Below, in pieces: positions 24,904 through 33,397 of a stretch of DNA of 64,000 nt. How positions within the stretch are numbered: position 1 is the first letter of the stretch; each line of letters begins with the position of its first letter. The notes under the pieces are model-generated. The model ran no database searches, was not told the origin of the DNA, and saw nothing but the letters and a program-made list of their open reading frames with translations. This DNA is from Streptomyces sp. TG1A-8 (GTDB lineage: Bacteria > Actinomycetota > Actinomycetes > Streptomycetales > Streptomycetaceae), in NCBI RefSeq assembly GCF_030499535.1, contig NZ_JASTLB010000001.1:2790001-2854000 (forward strand), read 5' to 3'. The translations under genes and the position numbers were made by a program.

Positions 24904-26040
24904 TCAGGGGGTGCCGTGCGACGGGCTCGGCGCCGGGGCCGGTGTCCGCGCCGGCGCGGAGGACGGCCGGCGGGCGGCCGGCGGGGCGGGGGTGGCGGCG
25001 GTGCCGCGCCGGCCTTCCGCGCGCCCGGCGCCGCCCTGGTCGCCGTCGTCACCCTTGCTGCCGGACCCGTCCCCGCTCCCGGCCTTGCCCTTCGCTTTCT
25101 TCTTCGCCTTGTCCTCGGCCGTGCCGTCGCCGGTCCCGCCGCCCCCGCCGCTCCGGCCCGTGCCGCCGGAGGAGGCCGAGGGGGCCGAGGGGGCGGAAGG
25201 AACGGAGGGGGCGGCGGAGGAGGCGGACCGGCCGGCCGCCAGGACGGTCCTGCAGTAGCGGTCCACGCGCGCGGAGCCGCCCGCCAGACCGTCCAGGGTC
25301 CGCCTGCGGCCGGCGGTCAGCTCCTTGCCGTCCCGCAGGTCGCGGCAGGCCGCGGCGGCGCCCTGCCGCCGGGTGCCGGAGGGGCCGCCGGAGCCGGACG
25401 CGGCGTCCCGGTCCGCACTCCCGTCCGGCCCGACGGCCTCGGCGGAGGAGCCGCCACCGGGGGGCGTGCCCGTACTCCCGCCGGACGTGCCCGCGGCGAG
25501 GCCCCCCGGGGAGGGCGCGAACGGTTCCCCGGAGGCCGGCGTGGCGGACGCGGAGGCGGCCGGGCCGGGCTCCTGCCGGCCGAACGGAAGCGGCAGCACG
25601 CCGCTGCCGGCGGCCGCGGCGACCCCGCCGAGCGTGCCCGCGGTCACCACCGCGGCGAGTGCGAGCCGTGCCGGGCGGGCCCAGCGCGGGCGGCCGGACC
25701 GGATTCCGGTACGGGAGGGGGCGCCGGTGCGGACCGGTCCCGCGTCCGTGCCGGGCGCGGCCGGCCCGGAGCACCGCCCGGCCCCGCCGGAGACCGGTCC
25801 GGCGGCGGTACCGCCGGCCCCGGCCGCCTCCCGGGCCTTGCGGAACGCGGCCAGCGCGGCCTGTTCGCCGGGGAGTTCACCGGGCGCGGGGGCCACCTGG
25901 GCGGACAGTGCGCCCAGTGCCTCGACGAGCCGTTCCGCCTGGTCACGGACGGAGTCGTCGACGGCTTCCAGCGGCTCGCCGCGCAGCAGGCGTTCCGCCG
26001 TCCCACGGTCCAGCCACTTGTCCTGCTCGTCGGCCATCAC
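24904..26040 (-). CDS. Probable membrane anti-sigma factor 1 (partner of ECF at 26037)
   Basis: About 378 residues. N-terminal helical cytosolic part (WLDRGTAERLLRGEPLEAVDD, GEQAALAAFRKAREAAG), one membrane helix near residues 115-138 (RLALAAVVTAGTLGGVAAAAGSG), then a long Gly/Ser/Ala/Pro-rich outer region containing one conserved block with two Cys spaced C-x30-C (CRDLRDGKELTAGRRRTLDG ... VDRYC). No zinc-binding HxxxCxxC anti-sigma motif is seen. Its GTG at 26040 (or ATG at 26037) overlaps the stop of the ECF sigma gene, the arrangement typical of sigma/anti-sigma pairs. It is paralogous to the protein at 26826-27878 (shared ALAAFRxAR, TLGGVAAAA and Cys blocks). Function is inferred from context. 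Confidence 0.72.
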   Translation of the reverse strand: MMADEQDKWLDRGTAERLLRGEPLEAVDDSVRDQAERLVEALGALSAQVAPAPGELPGEQAALAAFRKAREAAGAGGTAAGPVSGGAGRCSGPAAPGTDAGPVRTGAPSRTGIRSGRPRWARPARLALAAVVTAGTLGGVAAAAGSGVLPLPFGRQEPGPAASASATPASGEPFAPSPGGLAAGTSGGSTGTPPGGGSSAEAVGPDGSADRDAASGSGGPSGTRRQGAAAACRDLRDGKELTAGRRRTLDGLAGGSARVDRYCRTVLAAGRSASSAAPSVPSAPSAPSASSGGTGRSGGGGGTGDGTAEDKAKKKAKGKAGSGDGSGSKGDDGDQGGAGRAEGRRGTAATPAPPAARRPSSAPARTPAPAPSPSHGTP

Positions 26041-26699
26041 ATGTCCTTCTGCGTCCGCGCCCGCGTACGCGTCACAGTGGTTGACGTCACCGCGCGGCCA
26101 TGCGGTTGCCGCGGGAGCGGGAGCGCTTCGAGCACGCCCGCCGATTCCGGATCCTCGCCGAGCAGTTCCGCGAGCCGCTTCAGGCCGCGGTGCGCCGCGG
26201 TGCGCACGGCGCCCGCGCGCTTGCCGAGCGTCTCGGCGGCGGTCTTGGCGTCGAGGCCCACCACCACGCGCAGGACGACCGCCTCGGCCTGGTCCTGCGG
26301 GAGCCGGGCGATGAGCGAGAGGGTGCTGTCGGTGGTCAGCGCCTCGATGGCCTCGCCGGCGGTGTCGGACTCGGCGGCCCGGCCGGTCAGCTCGGTCTCG
26401 TCGCCGCCGATCGCGGGGCGCCGGCCGCGCATGCGGATGTGGTCCAGGGCGCGGTTGCGGGCGATCCGGGCGGCCCAGCCGCGGAAGCGGTCGGCATCGC
26501 CGCTGAAGCGGTCCAGGTCGCGCGCGATCTGGAGCCAGGCCTCGGACGCGACGTCCTCGGCGTCCGGATCGCCGACCAGCGTGCGCACGTAGCCCAGCAG
26601 CCTCGGATGCACCGAGCGGTACACCGTACGGAACGCGGTCTCGTCCCCGTCCTGTGCCGCACGCACCGCGGCGGTCAGTCCCGCGTCGTCCCCCAGCAC
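26037..26699 (-). CDS. ECF sigma factor 1
   Basis: 220-residue group IV sigma factor. Region 2: DETAFRTVYRSVHPRLLGYVRTLVGDPDAEDVASEAWLQIARDLDRF, FRGWAARIARNRALDHIR. Region 4: LIARLPQDQAEAVVLRVVVGLDAKTAAETLGKRAGAVRTAAHRGLKRLAELL. The GTG at 26699 has GGGAG 5 bases upstream and places the start 10-15 residues before region 2; longer readings upstream have no homology. Its stop overlaps the predicted anti-sigma gene. It is closely similar in both regions to the sigma at 27875-28480, so the two pairs look like a tandem duplication. The inducing signal is unknown; an extracytoplasmic redox or wall signal sensed by the Cys pair of the partner is a guess. Confidence 0.93.
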   Translation of the reverse strand: MLGDDAGLTAAVRAAQDGDETAFRTVYRSVHPRLLGYVRTLVGDPDAEDVASEAWLQIARDLDRFSGDADRFRGWAARIARNRALDHIRMRGRRPAIGGDETELTGRAAESDTAGEAIEALTTDSTLSLIARLPQDQAEAVVLRVVVGLDAKTAAETLGKRAGAVRTAAHRGLKRLAELLGEDPESAGVLEALPLPRQPHGRAVTSTTVTRTRARTQKDM

Positions 26700-26825
26700 C
26701 GCACTCCCTTTACGCCCGTCTCCGATCGGCGCGAAAGGCACGTTACGGCCTGAAAGCTTCCCTCGTCCACGTCCGCGGGAGATGCAACTAACTCGTGACT
26801 CGCCCGGGTGTGACAGAAAACGCAC

Positions 26826-27878
26826 TCATGGCGCTGAAGTGAGTACGGGCCGCCGCGCGGCCCGTGTCGCGCGACGGCCGGGGCCTCTCCTGTGGGGGGT
26901 GGCGGCCCCGGCCGTTGCTCCGACAGGGTGCGCCACCGCGTGCTCACCGCCCGCCGGCGGGCTTCCCGGCGGCCTTCCCGGGAACGGCGCCCCCGACGTC
27001 ACCGGACCTGCCGACGCCCCCGTCGGCGTCCGCCGTGCCCCCGGCCCCGCTCCCGCTGTCGCCCTTGCCCTCGCTGTCGCCCTTGCCCGGGGCGTCACCG
27101 GCGCCGCTCCCACCGTCCGCGGGGGCGGCCGGGGGAGCCGCGCGGCGCAGTACGCGGCGACGTTCGCCTCGCCGCCCGCGGCCGTGACGAGCAGCCGCCG
27201 GACCGGCGCGTCCAGGGCGCTGCCGCGCTCTTCGGCCCGTTCGTGGGCGCGGCAGCGGACCGCGGTGTCCGAGGCGGCGGCGGAACGGCCGGGCCGTGCG
27301 GAAGGGGTCCCGGAGGCGGTGGAGTGCGGTGCCGGGGCCGGCCGCGCCGGGGCGCTGGCCGGCGGGCGCGTCCGCCGGCCCGCGTCGCCGGGGCCGGATC
27401 CCGGGCCGGCCGAGCCGATCGCCGCCGCGGCGACTCCGCCCAGCGTGAGGCTCGCGAGGAGCACGGCGAGCGCGGCCTTCGGCGACGGCCTCGCCGGGCG
27501 CGGCTCGCGGGGCCGCCAGTCGTCCCGCCGCCGGGTCCGCGCCCGGTCCGTCCCGGCGTCCCGCGCGGTGCGGAACGCGGCCAGGGCGCGCCGCTCGGCC
27601 TCACCCCCCTGGGCGCCGGGTCCCCGGCCCGCACGGATCACGGTGCCGAGGAACGCCTCGAAGCCGTCCGGCCCGCGGGAGCCCCCGGGTCCGGGAACCC
27701 GGCTCACCGCCCCTTCCTGCGCCCGTACCGCAGCCCGTCCCGTCCCCGCTCCGGCCGCGGGGGCCGTCGCACCGGCCGGGCCGGTGGCGGCGGGGGCCGG
27801 GCGGCCTCGGTGACGGCCGGGGAGTTCGCCGTCGTCGTGCCGTTCACCCATGTCCGCGTCCGCTCCGCCACCGTTCAT
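26826..27878 (-). CDS. Probable membrane anti-sigma factor 2 (partner of ECF at 27875)
   Basis: 350 residues, low-complexity Ala/Pro/Gly/Arg-rich. A cytosolic block GFEAFLGTVIRAGRG ... AERRALAAFRTARDAG precedes one membrane helix (KAALAVLLASLTLGGVAAAAIGSAG). Outside, a conserved block has two Cys spaced C-x34-C (VRCRAHERAEERGS ... VAAYC). These three landmarks occur in the same order in the protein at 24904-26040, showing common ancestry despite little overall identity. The ATG at 27878 overlaps the sigma stop by four bases (ATGA). No recognised anti-sigma zinc motif. Identification rests on gene order, topology and the paralogue. Confidence 0.68.
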   Translation of the reverse strand: MNGGGADADMGERHDDGELPGRHRGRPAPAATGPAGATAPAAGAGTGRAAVRAQEGAVSRVPGPGGSRGPDGFEAFLGTVIRAGRGPGAQGGEAERRALAAFRTARDAGTDRARTRRRDDWRPREPRPARPSPKAALAVLLASLTLGGVAAAAIGSAGPGSGPGDAGRRTRPPASAPARPAPAPHSTASGTPSARPGRSAAASDTAVRCRAHERAEERGSALDAPVRRLLVTAAGGEANVAAYCAARLPRPPPRTVGAAPVTPRARATARARATAGAGPGARRTPTGASAGPVTSGAPFPGRPPGSPPAGGEHAVAHPVGATAGAATPHRRGPGRRATRAARRPVLTSAP

Positions 27879-28480
27879 GTCGACTCCCCCAGCGTCCGGG
27901 GACCGTCGTCCGTCACGCCCCCGGCCGGCGCGTCCGGGACGCCCAGCTGGCGGGCGAGCCGCCTCAGCCCGCGGTGCGCGGCCGTGCGGACCGCGCCGGG
28001 GCGCTTGCCGAGGACGCGTGCGACGGCGGGACCGTCGAGGCCGACGACCACCCGCAGCAGCACGGCCTCGGCCTGGTCGCGCGGCAGGGCCCGCACCAGG
28101 TCCAGGGCGCGCTCGGTGGACAGGGACTCCAGTGCCTGGTCGTGCGTGCTGTGCGGTCCGGGCAGGTCCAGTACGTCCTGGTCGAGCGCCGTCGCCCGGG
28201 GCCGCACCCGCCTTCGGCGCAGGTGGTCCAGCGCGCGGTGCCGGGCGATGGTCGCGGTCCAGCCGCGGAACCCGGCGCCGTCGCCCCGGAACCTGCCCAG
28301 GTCGCGGGCGATCTCCAGCCAGGCGTCGGAGGCCACGTCCTCCGCCTCGTCACCGACGAGGCCGCGGAGGTAGCCGAGCAGGCCCGGCTGCACCAGCCGG
28401 TAGGCCACCGCGAAGGCGGTCTCGTCGCCCCCCTGGGCCCGCGCGACCGCCGCGCCCAGCTCCCCGTCGTACGCCTGCAC
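27875..28480 (-). CDS. ECF sigma factor 2
   Basis: 201-residue group IV sigma factor paralogous to the one at 26037. Region 2: DETAFAVAYRLVQPGLLGYLRGLVGDEAEDVASDAWLEIARDLGRF, FRGWTATIARHRALDHLRRRR. Region 4: LVRALPRDQAEAVLLRVVVGLDGPAVARVLGKRPGAVRTAAHRGLRRLARQL. The GTG at 28480 lies 11 bases after GGAGGGG, rather long spacing, but the next upstream start candidate has no conserved residues. Stop overlaps the anti-sigma ATG. It differs from paralogue 1 mainly in the linker between regions 2 and 4. Presumably each sigma has its own partner; cross-talk between the pairs is possible. Confidence 0.92.
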   Translation of the reverse strand: MQAYDGELGAAVARAQGGDETAFAVAYRLVQPGLLGYLRGLVGDEAEDVASDAWLEIARDLGRFRGDGAGFRGWTATIARHRALDHLRRRRVRPRATALDQDVLDLPGPHSTHDQALESLSTERALDLVRALPRDQAEAVLLRVVVGLDGPAVARVLGKRPGAVRTAAHRGLRRLARQLGVPDAPAGGVTDDGPRTLGEST

Positions 28481-28677
28481 GCGGCGGGGTACCCCTCCCT
28501 GGCCCAACGCTGTCCTCGTTCGCCGTGTCCCACGTTCAGCCGTGCGCACGGCTCATGGTCATCAGCGTCGGCCCGCACGGAAATGTCACTGCCGGCCGGG
28601 CCCGGTCCCGCGCCGGGACGGCGGCGCGGGCGGCGGCACGGCCGGCCGCGCGGTCCGGGGGCGGCCCGGCCGGCCGT

Positions 28678-29061
28678 TCATCCGCTCGTCGCGTCCCGGC
28701 ACAGCAGCCGCAGCGAGCCCTGGCCGCCGAAGCAGCGGCGGGCCTCGTCGAAGGGGTCCCACAGGCGGCCGTCGGGCGTGCGGACCCAGTGGTCGCCGCC
28801 GGTCGTCCACCACTCGGCGCCGGTCTGGCGGACGATGACCTCCCCGGCGTAGGCGCCGAAACCGCGCAGTACGGCCTCGACCGCCGCGTACGGCGGGTCC
28901 TCGCGGCGGATGTCCTCGATCATGCGGTCCACCCGCCACAGGCTCTGCGCCGAGTAGTCGAGCCGCACCCGCGCACCCTCGCGCATGGTCGCCACCGCGT
29001 CCGCCGCCCACCGCACGGGCTTCGCCGCGGCCTGCGGCCTGGTCTCCTGCTGTGCGGTCAC
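28678..29061 (-). CDS. Hypothetical protein
   Basis: A protein of about 127 residues that I do not recognise. The conserved-looking core is TMREGARVRLDYSAQSLWRVDRMIEDIRREDPPYAAVEAVLRGFGAYAGEVIVRQTGAEWWTTGGD, then WVRTPDGRLWDPFDEARRCFGG. It is soluble, with two Cys near the C-terminus. Start is uncertain: GTG 29061, GTG 29076 or the internal ATG of MREGARV; none has a good ribosome-binding site. It lies between ECF pair 2 and another unknown gene on the same strand, with 159 bases after it. Confidence 0.55.
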   Translation of the reverse strand: MTAQQETRPQAAAKPVRWAADAVATMREGARVRLDYSAQSLWRVDRMIEDIRREDPPYAAVEAVLRGFGAYAGEVIVRQTGAEWWTTGGDHWVRTPDGRLWDPFDEARRCFGGQGSLRLLCRDATSG

Positions 29062-29220
29062 GTAATGGGCTGTCACATAGGGAGAAGCGGCCCCGGCCCC
29101 GCTTCCGTCACCCGGATCCGCGGTGTTCCCCCGACCGGCGCAGGACCGCCCCACCTCCCCCGCAGGACGCCCACAGGACCCGCCCACGGCAGGGGTTTGG
29201 GACGGGGGAGGCCGGGTCCG

Positions 29221-29763
29221 TCAGGACTGTCCGCGCGTCCTGCGGGAGACCACCGCGCGCAGGACGCGGCGGCCCTCGACCGAGAGGTCCAGGGCGCGGC
29301 GCAGGCCGTTCGCGCCGTGTTCGGCGAGGAGTTCCAGGACGGCGACCTGGCGCCGCAGCTCGGCGGCGACCAGCGGGGACAGGGTCTCCGCGGAGACCAG
29401 CGGGGACAGGGACCCGGCGCCGTCCGCCGCGGGGTCGAGGAGGCGGTGGATGCGCAGGGAGGCGACGGAGCAGGTGCCGGCCCAGGCCCGTACCGCCTCG
29501 GCGCTGCGCACGGCCGGGGCGGTGTCCAGCATGCGGCGGGCGAGCCGCGCGGCTTCGGTCCCGGCCGGGTCCGCCGGACCGAGCGCGGCACGGGCCTCCT
29601 CCAGGTGCCCGGCCCAGTCGGAGCCCTCGGCGAGGCTCGTCCACAGCGGGCGCAACACCTCGTCGTCGCCGCCCAGCAACGGCAGGCACCGATCCGAACA
29701 AGCCAGACCACTGGCGGCCAGTCCGCGTTCGTCGGCCTGCGCGATCAGTTCCACCAGGCTCAT
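29221..29763 (-). CDS. Hypothetical protein, all-helical
   Basis: 180-residue protein of unknown family. It begins MSLVELIAQADERGLAASGLACSDRCLPLLGGDDEV and is predicted mainly helical (LWTSLAEGSDWAGHLEEARAALG, AELRRQVAVLELLAEHGANGLRRALDLSVEGRRVLRAVVSRR). A short internal duplication SLSPLVSAETLSPLVAAE is visible. ATG 29763 is well supported by GGGGAGG 6 bases upstream. No signal peptide or membrane helix. It stands alone on the minus strand between an unknown gene and the GH20 enzyme, giving no hint of function. Confidence 0.7.
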   Translation of the reverse strand: MSLVELIAQADERGLAASGLACSDRCLPLLGGDDEVLRPLWTSLAEGSDWAGHLEEARAALGPADPAGTEAARLARRMLDTAPAVRSAEAVRAWAGTCSVASLRIHRLLDPAADGAGSLSPLVSAETLSPLVAAELRRQVAVLELLAEHGANGLRRALDLSVEGRRVLRAVVSRRTRGQS

Positions 29764-29926
29764 GGAAGCCTCCCCGGCCAGGGCACCGCCGATACGGAGC
29801 CCGAACTCGCCCTTACTGCGGGCGAGGAGCCGAGACTGTCACAGCAGCAGGTTTCAGCCAAGATCCGTGGAGGTCACGAAACCGGCGCGGCGGCCCGGAC
29901 CGCCGGGGCGGCGGCCGCCGCGGGGA

Positions 29927-31579
29927 TCAGCCCAGGCGGTCCGCCAGCTTGCCGAAGTCCGCCCAGGACAGGGCCGGGGTGCGCGGGTCCCACAGCTTCT
30001 GCGCGGTGGCCCGCAGCGGCATCCGGATCCCGGCGGCGACCTGGGCCTCGGTCTGCGCGTTGGCGTAGTCGCACCACACCGCGAAGGATCCGCCGAGGAT
30101 CTGCCCGTCGTACCGCGCCGGAACGGCGGTGGTGCCGCGCAGCACGCGCGGGGTCCACTGCTGGTAGATGCGCTGCCCGGTCGGGTAGACGAAGGTCTGC
30201 GGCTGGCCGAGGACGTAGTAGAGGAACTCGTCGTTGTAGTTGAGCACCCTGCGGCCGGCGCTCAGGTACTCCACCGGCTGCCGGGCGCCGATCTCCTTGC
30301 CGGTCCAGTAGGCGACCTGGAGGTCCCCGGCGGGCTGCGCGGAGGCGCTCCGGAAGAAGCCGTCGTTCCAGGCCCGCAGGGTGCGGTCGTGGGCGCGGAC
30401 GGTGTCGGCGCGGTCGTCGAGCCAGTCGGTGGCGAGGTCGGCGACGGTGCCGCCGGAGCCGTGGGCCCGCCGGGCGGCGGCGGCCAGCTGCGGGTAGGCG
30501 GCCTGCGGGTCGGACGCGGCCAGCGCCTGGTACTCGTCGCCGCCGAGGTGCCACCGGCCGCCGGGGAACAGCCCGGCGTACTCGTCGAGCAGGTCGTCGA
30601 CGATCTTCGCGGAGCCGTCCTTGGAGATGTCGATCGCGCCCCTGGTCGCGACCCCGCTCGCGTTGCGCAGCTGCAGCTCGGGGTGGGCGGCGAGGACGGC
30701 GCCCAGGTGCCCGGGCGAGTCGATCTCGGGCACGACGGTGATGTGCCGGCTCGCCGCCAGTGCGACGATCCTCCTGACCTGCGCCTTGGTCAGGTGGTCC
30801 TTGGAGACGATCTCGGGGTGGGTGCCGGACTCGATCCGGAAGGCCTGGTCGTCGGAGAAGTGCAGCCCCAGTTCGTTGAACTTCAGGTCCCCGAGCTCGC
30901 GTATCCGGTCCTCGATCCAGTCCTCGCCGAACGGTTTGCGCGCTATGTCCAGCATGAAGCCGCGCACCGGTTTGGCCGGCCGGTCGCGCACGACGCCCTC
31001 GGGGGCCGTGCCGCCGTCGTGCACCTCCTGCTTGAGGGTGCGGGTGCCGTAGAAGACGCCCGCGTCGGCCGGCCCGGTGATCTCGACCCGTCCGCCGCGG
31101 ACGGTCAGGGTGTACGACTCCGCGTTCCCGCTCCCGGCCAGCGCCAGCCGGACGTCGCCGGCCCGCGCACCGTCCCCCTCCCCCGCGTACGTGAGCCCCA
31201 GCTCGCCGGCCACCAGCCGCCCCTCGTCGGCCAGCCTCCCGTCGGCGACGACCACCCGCTCGCCCTTCCTCGGCCGCCAGCCGGGGCCGCGCGCCGGGGT
31301 GTGCGAGCGCACCGCGGGTATGGTGCGCGGCGCTGGGGACAGCGGGTAGGACCGGCCGGGCGTGGGCGTCCCGGCCCGGGCGGCCCCGCTGGGCGCGCCG
31401 ACGGCCCCCTCGTCCGACACCGCCCGCGGCGCGTTCCGCCGCTCGGTCCCGCCCCCGTCCGCCGAGGCCCACACGCCGACACCCGCGCCGAGCGCCACGG
31501 TCCCCGCGAAGACGGCGGCCACCGCCGTCCGCTTCCGCCTCACCTGTCGCGCCGAGGCCCGGCGCCTGTGCTGACTCAC
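29927..31579 (-). CDS. Secreted GH20 beta-N-acetylhexosaminidase
   Basis: 550-residue exported enzyme that removes terminal GlcNAc/GalNAc from chitin or glycan fragments. N-terminal signal-anchor (RRKRTAVAAVFAGTVALGAGVGVWA) is followed by a Pro-rich linker, a GH20b-type alpha/beta domain and the catalytic barrel: GFMLDIARKPFGEDWI, LGLHFSDDQAFRIES, HITVVPEIDSPGHLGAVLAAHPEL, and the Asp-Glu catalytic pair in WHLGGDEYQAL. The barrel end WNDGFF ... WCDYANAQTE is present. GTG 31579 (VSQHRRR) is chosen because the longer reading from 31729 adds a non-signal sequence. Weak ribosome-binding site. Confidence 0.9.
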   Translation of the reverse strand: MSQHRRRASARQVRRKRTAVAAVFAGTVALGAGVGVWASADGGGTERRNAPRAVSDEGAVGAPSGAARAGTPTPGRSYPLSPAPRTIPAVRSHTPARGPGWRPRKGERVVVADGRLADEGRLVAGELGLTYAGEGDGARAGDVRLALAGSGNAESYTLTVRGGRVEITGPADAGVFYGTRTLKQEVHDGGTAPEGVVRDRPAKPVRGFMLDIARKPFGEDWIEDRIRELGDLKFNELGLHFSDDQAFRIESGTHPEIVSKDHLTKAQVRRIVALAASRHITVVPEIDSPGHLGAVLAAHPELQLRNASGVATRGAIDISKDGSAKIVDDLLDEYAGLFPGGRWHLGGDEYQALAASDPQAAYPQLAAAARRAHGSGGTVADLATDWLDDRADTVRAHDRTLRAWNDGFFRSASAQPAGDLQVAYWTGKEIGARQPVEYLSAGRRVLNYNDEFLYYVLGQPQTFVYPTGQRIYQQWTPRVLRGTTAVPARYDGQILGGSFAVWCDYANAQTEAQVAAGIRMPLRATAQKLWDPRTPALSWADFGKLADRLG

Positions 31580-31731
31580 CCGGCCAACGTACGACCGATC
31601 GGCCGGCGATCCGTCATCGAGGGGTCGCCGACCCCTTCCGTCCGGGTGAAATCCGGGCGTCCGCCGGACACACTCCGGCCACACCCGATAACGTGAAGAC
31701 ACACCTTTCACACCATCCCCGGACACCATCC

Positions 31732-32307
31732 GTGACGCGAGGACCCACGCTGCTGCCTGCGCACCGTCTCCCGTACCTCCCCCAGCCGCTCGACGCCTTC
31801 AACGGCGCGCCCGCCGACGAGGCCCGCACCCTGCTCGTGCACTGCCTGCGCAGCCGACGCTGGGCCCGGCGGATCGCCGACCACCGCCCCTATCCCGACC
31901 TGGCCGCCCTGCTGGCGGCGGCGGACGAGGCGGCCTACGACCTGTCCCCCGGCGACCTGGCGGAGGCCCTGTCGGGCGAGCCCCTCCCCGAGCTGCCCGC
32001 GGACACGTACGCGGCGGCCCGCACGGCCCTGAGCGCGGCCCACGCGGCCTACGAGGCCCGATTCGGACACGCGTTCACCATTTCCCTGGGGGGCGCACCG
32101 CCGGACGAGGTCGTCGACCGGGTCCTGGAGGGCATCCGGTCACGATTGGCGAACGATCCGGAGGAGGAGCGGGTGGCGGCGGCGGAGGAACTGCGGCGCC
32201 TCGCGGGCGAGCGCCTGCGCCGGTTCCTCGGGGGTCCGGGGCCGTCCGCCCCGGCGGCACCGCCGCGAGGCGCGACCAGCCCGAAGGCGCACACACCCGG
32301 CACGTGA
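31732..32307 (+). CDS. OHCU decarboxylase-like protein without the catalytic His-Pro
   Basis: 191 residues resembling 2-oxo-4-hydroxy-4-carboxy-5-ureidoimidazoline decarboxylase, the last step of uricolysis. Matching blocks: LDAFNGAPADEARTLLVHCLRSRRWARRIADHRPYPDLAALLAAADEAAYDLSPGDLAEAL, then YEARFGHAFTISLGGAPPDEVVDRVLEGIRSRLANDPEEERVAAAEELRRLAGERLRRFL. At the active site the usual AHPRIG is replaced by SGEPLPEL, so the catalytic His is absent and decarboxylase activity is doubtful. No allantoin or urate genes are near. GTG 31732 or GTG 31693 may start it; neither has a Shine-Dalgarno. It lies just upstream of sdhC but 200 bases away. Confidence 0.7.
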   Translation: MTRGPTLLPAHRLPYLPQPLDAFNGAPADEARTLLVHCLRSRRWARRIADHRPYPDLAALLAAADEAAYDLSPGDLAEALSGEPLPELPADTYAAARTALSAAHAAYEARFGHAFTISLGGAPPDEVVDRVLEGIRSRLANDPEEERVAAAEELRRLAGERLRRFLGGPGPSAPAAPPRGATSPKAHTPGT

Positions 32308-32509
32308 CCGCCCGTCCCGCGGCGGCCGCCGGCGCGCGGCCCCGCCACTGGACCGACCGCGTGCCAGATAGATCACACAAGGTAGGCCCCCCGTGAGCGT
32401 CCCGACGGCACGCGGATACGATGCAGAGGGCCGGTGGACCGTACCCGGCCGGGCCCGACCGACACCGAAGCCGGCGCGGCCCTAGTCCCCGCTCCCGGAG
32501 GGTTCTTCC
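32308..32509 (+). promoter_or_regulatory. Upstream region of sdhCDAB
   Basis: 202 bases between the OHCU-like gene and sdhC. Contains AGATAGATCACACAAGG (about 32365-32381), the only A/T-rich stretch here, and a -10-like GATACGAT near 32416. No clear -35 or palindromic operator; promoter placement is tentative. Confidence 0.35.
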
Positions 32510-32890
32510 GTGCCGGCTGGAACGCTGTACCGCGGCCGGGAAGGAATGTGGTCCTGGGTGGCTCACCGAGTCACCGGCGTCCTCATCTTCTTCTTCCTGT
32601 TCGTTCACGTGCTGGACACCGCACTCGTCCGTGTCTCCCCCGAGGACTACGACAAGGTCGTAGCCACCTACAAGACCCCGATCGTCGCGCTGCTGGAGTA
32701 CGGCCTCGTCGCCGCCATCCTCTTCCACGCGCTCAACGGCCTGCGCGTCATCGCCGTCGACTTCTGGTCGAAGGGCACGCGCTACCAGAAGCAGATGTTC
32801 TGGACCGTCATGGTCGTCTGGGTCGTCCTGATGGCCGGGGCGATCTACCCCGTCCTCGGCCACGCCGCTCGTGTTCTGTTCGGGAGCTGA
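32510..32890 (+). CDS. sdhC: Succinate dehydrogenase cytochrome b556 subunit
   Basis: 126-residue membrane anchor of respiratory complex II. It reads LYRGREGMWSWVAHRVTGVLIFFFLFVHVLDTALV, with the conserved Ser-x-x-x-His-Arg quinone/haem region and the haem-ligand-type His in FVHVLD. Helix 2 is VALLEYGLVAAILFHALNGLRVIAVD and helix 3 MFWTVMVVWVVLMAGAIYPVLG. GTG 32510 has GGAGGG about 7 bases upstream. First gene of sdhCDAB, 5 bases from sdhD. Confidence 0.95.
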   Translation: MPAGTLYRGREGMWSWVAHRVTGVLIFFFLFVHVLDTALVRVSPEDYDKVVATYKTPIVALLEYGLVAAILFHALNGLRVIAVDFWSKGTRYQKQMFWTVMVVWVVLMAGAIYPVLGHAARVLFGS

Positions 32891-32895
32891 GGCCC

Positions 32896-33378
32896 ATGTC
32901 CACGACTGAAACCCCCGCGTCCGGAGTCGGCCCCGTCGAGGGCGCCCCCGTCTACACCGTCGACAACCCGGCCCCGCTCATCGAGGCGCCGCGCAAGCGG
33001 ACTAGGAAGTCCCCGAAGTCGACCCGGGGCAACTTCGAGCTGGCGGCCTGGCTGTTCATGCGCCTGTCCGGCATCGTGCTGGTCGTCCTGGTGATCGGCC
33101 ACCTGCTGATGCAGCTCGTGCTGGACGGCGGCGTCTCCAAGATCGGCTTCGCGTTCGTGGCGGGCCGCTGGGCGTCCCCGTTCTGGCAGGTCTGGGACCT
33201 GTTGATGCTGTGGCTGGCGATGCTGCACGGCGCCAACGGCCTGCGCACGGTCATCAACGACTACGCGGAGCGGCCGAACAGCCGGTTGTGGCTGAAGGGC
33301 CTGCTGTACACCGCCACGGTGTTCACCATCCTGCTGGGCACGCTGGTGATCTTCACCTTCGACCCGAACATCCGCTAG
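32896..33378 (+). CDS. sdhD: Succinate dehydrogenase membrane anchor subunit
   Basis: 160-residue hydrophobic anchor. A soluble basic N-terminus ([26 protein letters not shown]) precedes three helices: [23 protein letters not shown] (with the haem-associated His), [29 protein letters not shown] and [23 protein letters not shown] 32896 follows GAGG within the sdhC tail, which fits coupled translation. Together with SdhC it binds haem and menaquinone or related quinone and anchors SdhAB to the cytoplasmic side. Confidence 0.94.
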   Translation: MSTTETPASGVGPVEGAPVYTVDNPAPLIEAPRKRTRKSPKSTRGNFELAAWLFMRLSGIVLVVLVIGHLLMQLVLDGGVSKIGFAFVAGRWASPFWQVWDLLMLWLAMLHGANGLRTVINDYAERPNSRLWLKGLLYTATVFTILLGTLVIFTFDPNIR

Positions 33379-33397
33379 GCACGGGGCTGCGAGAATC

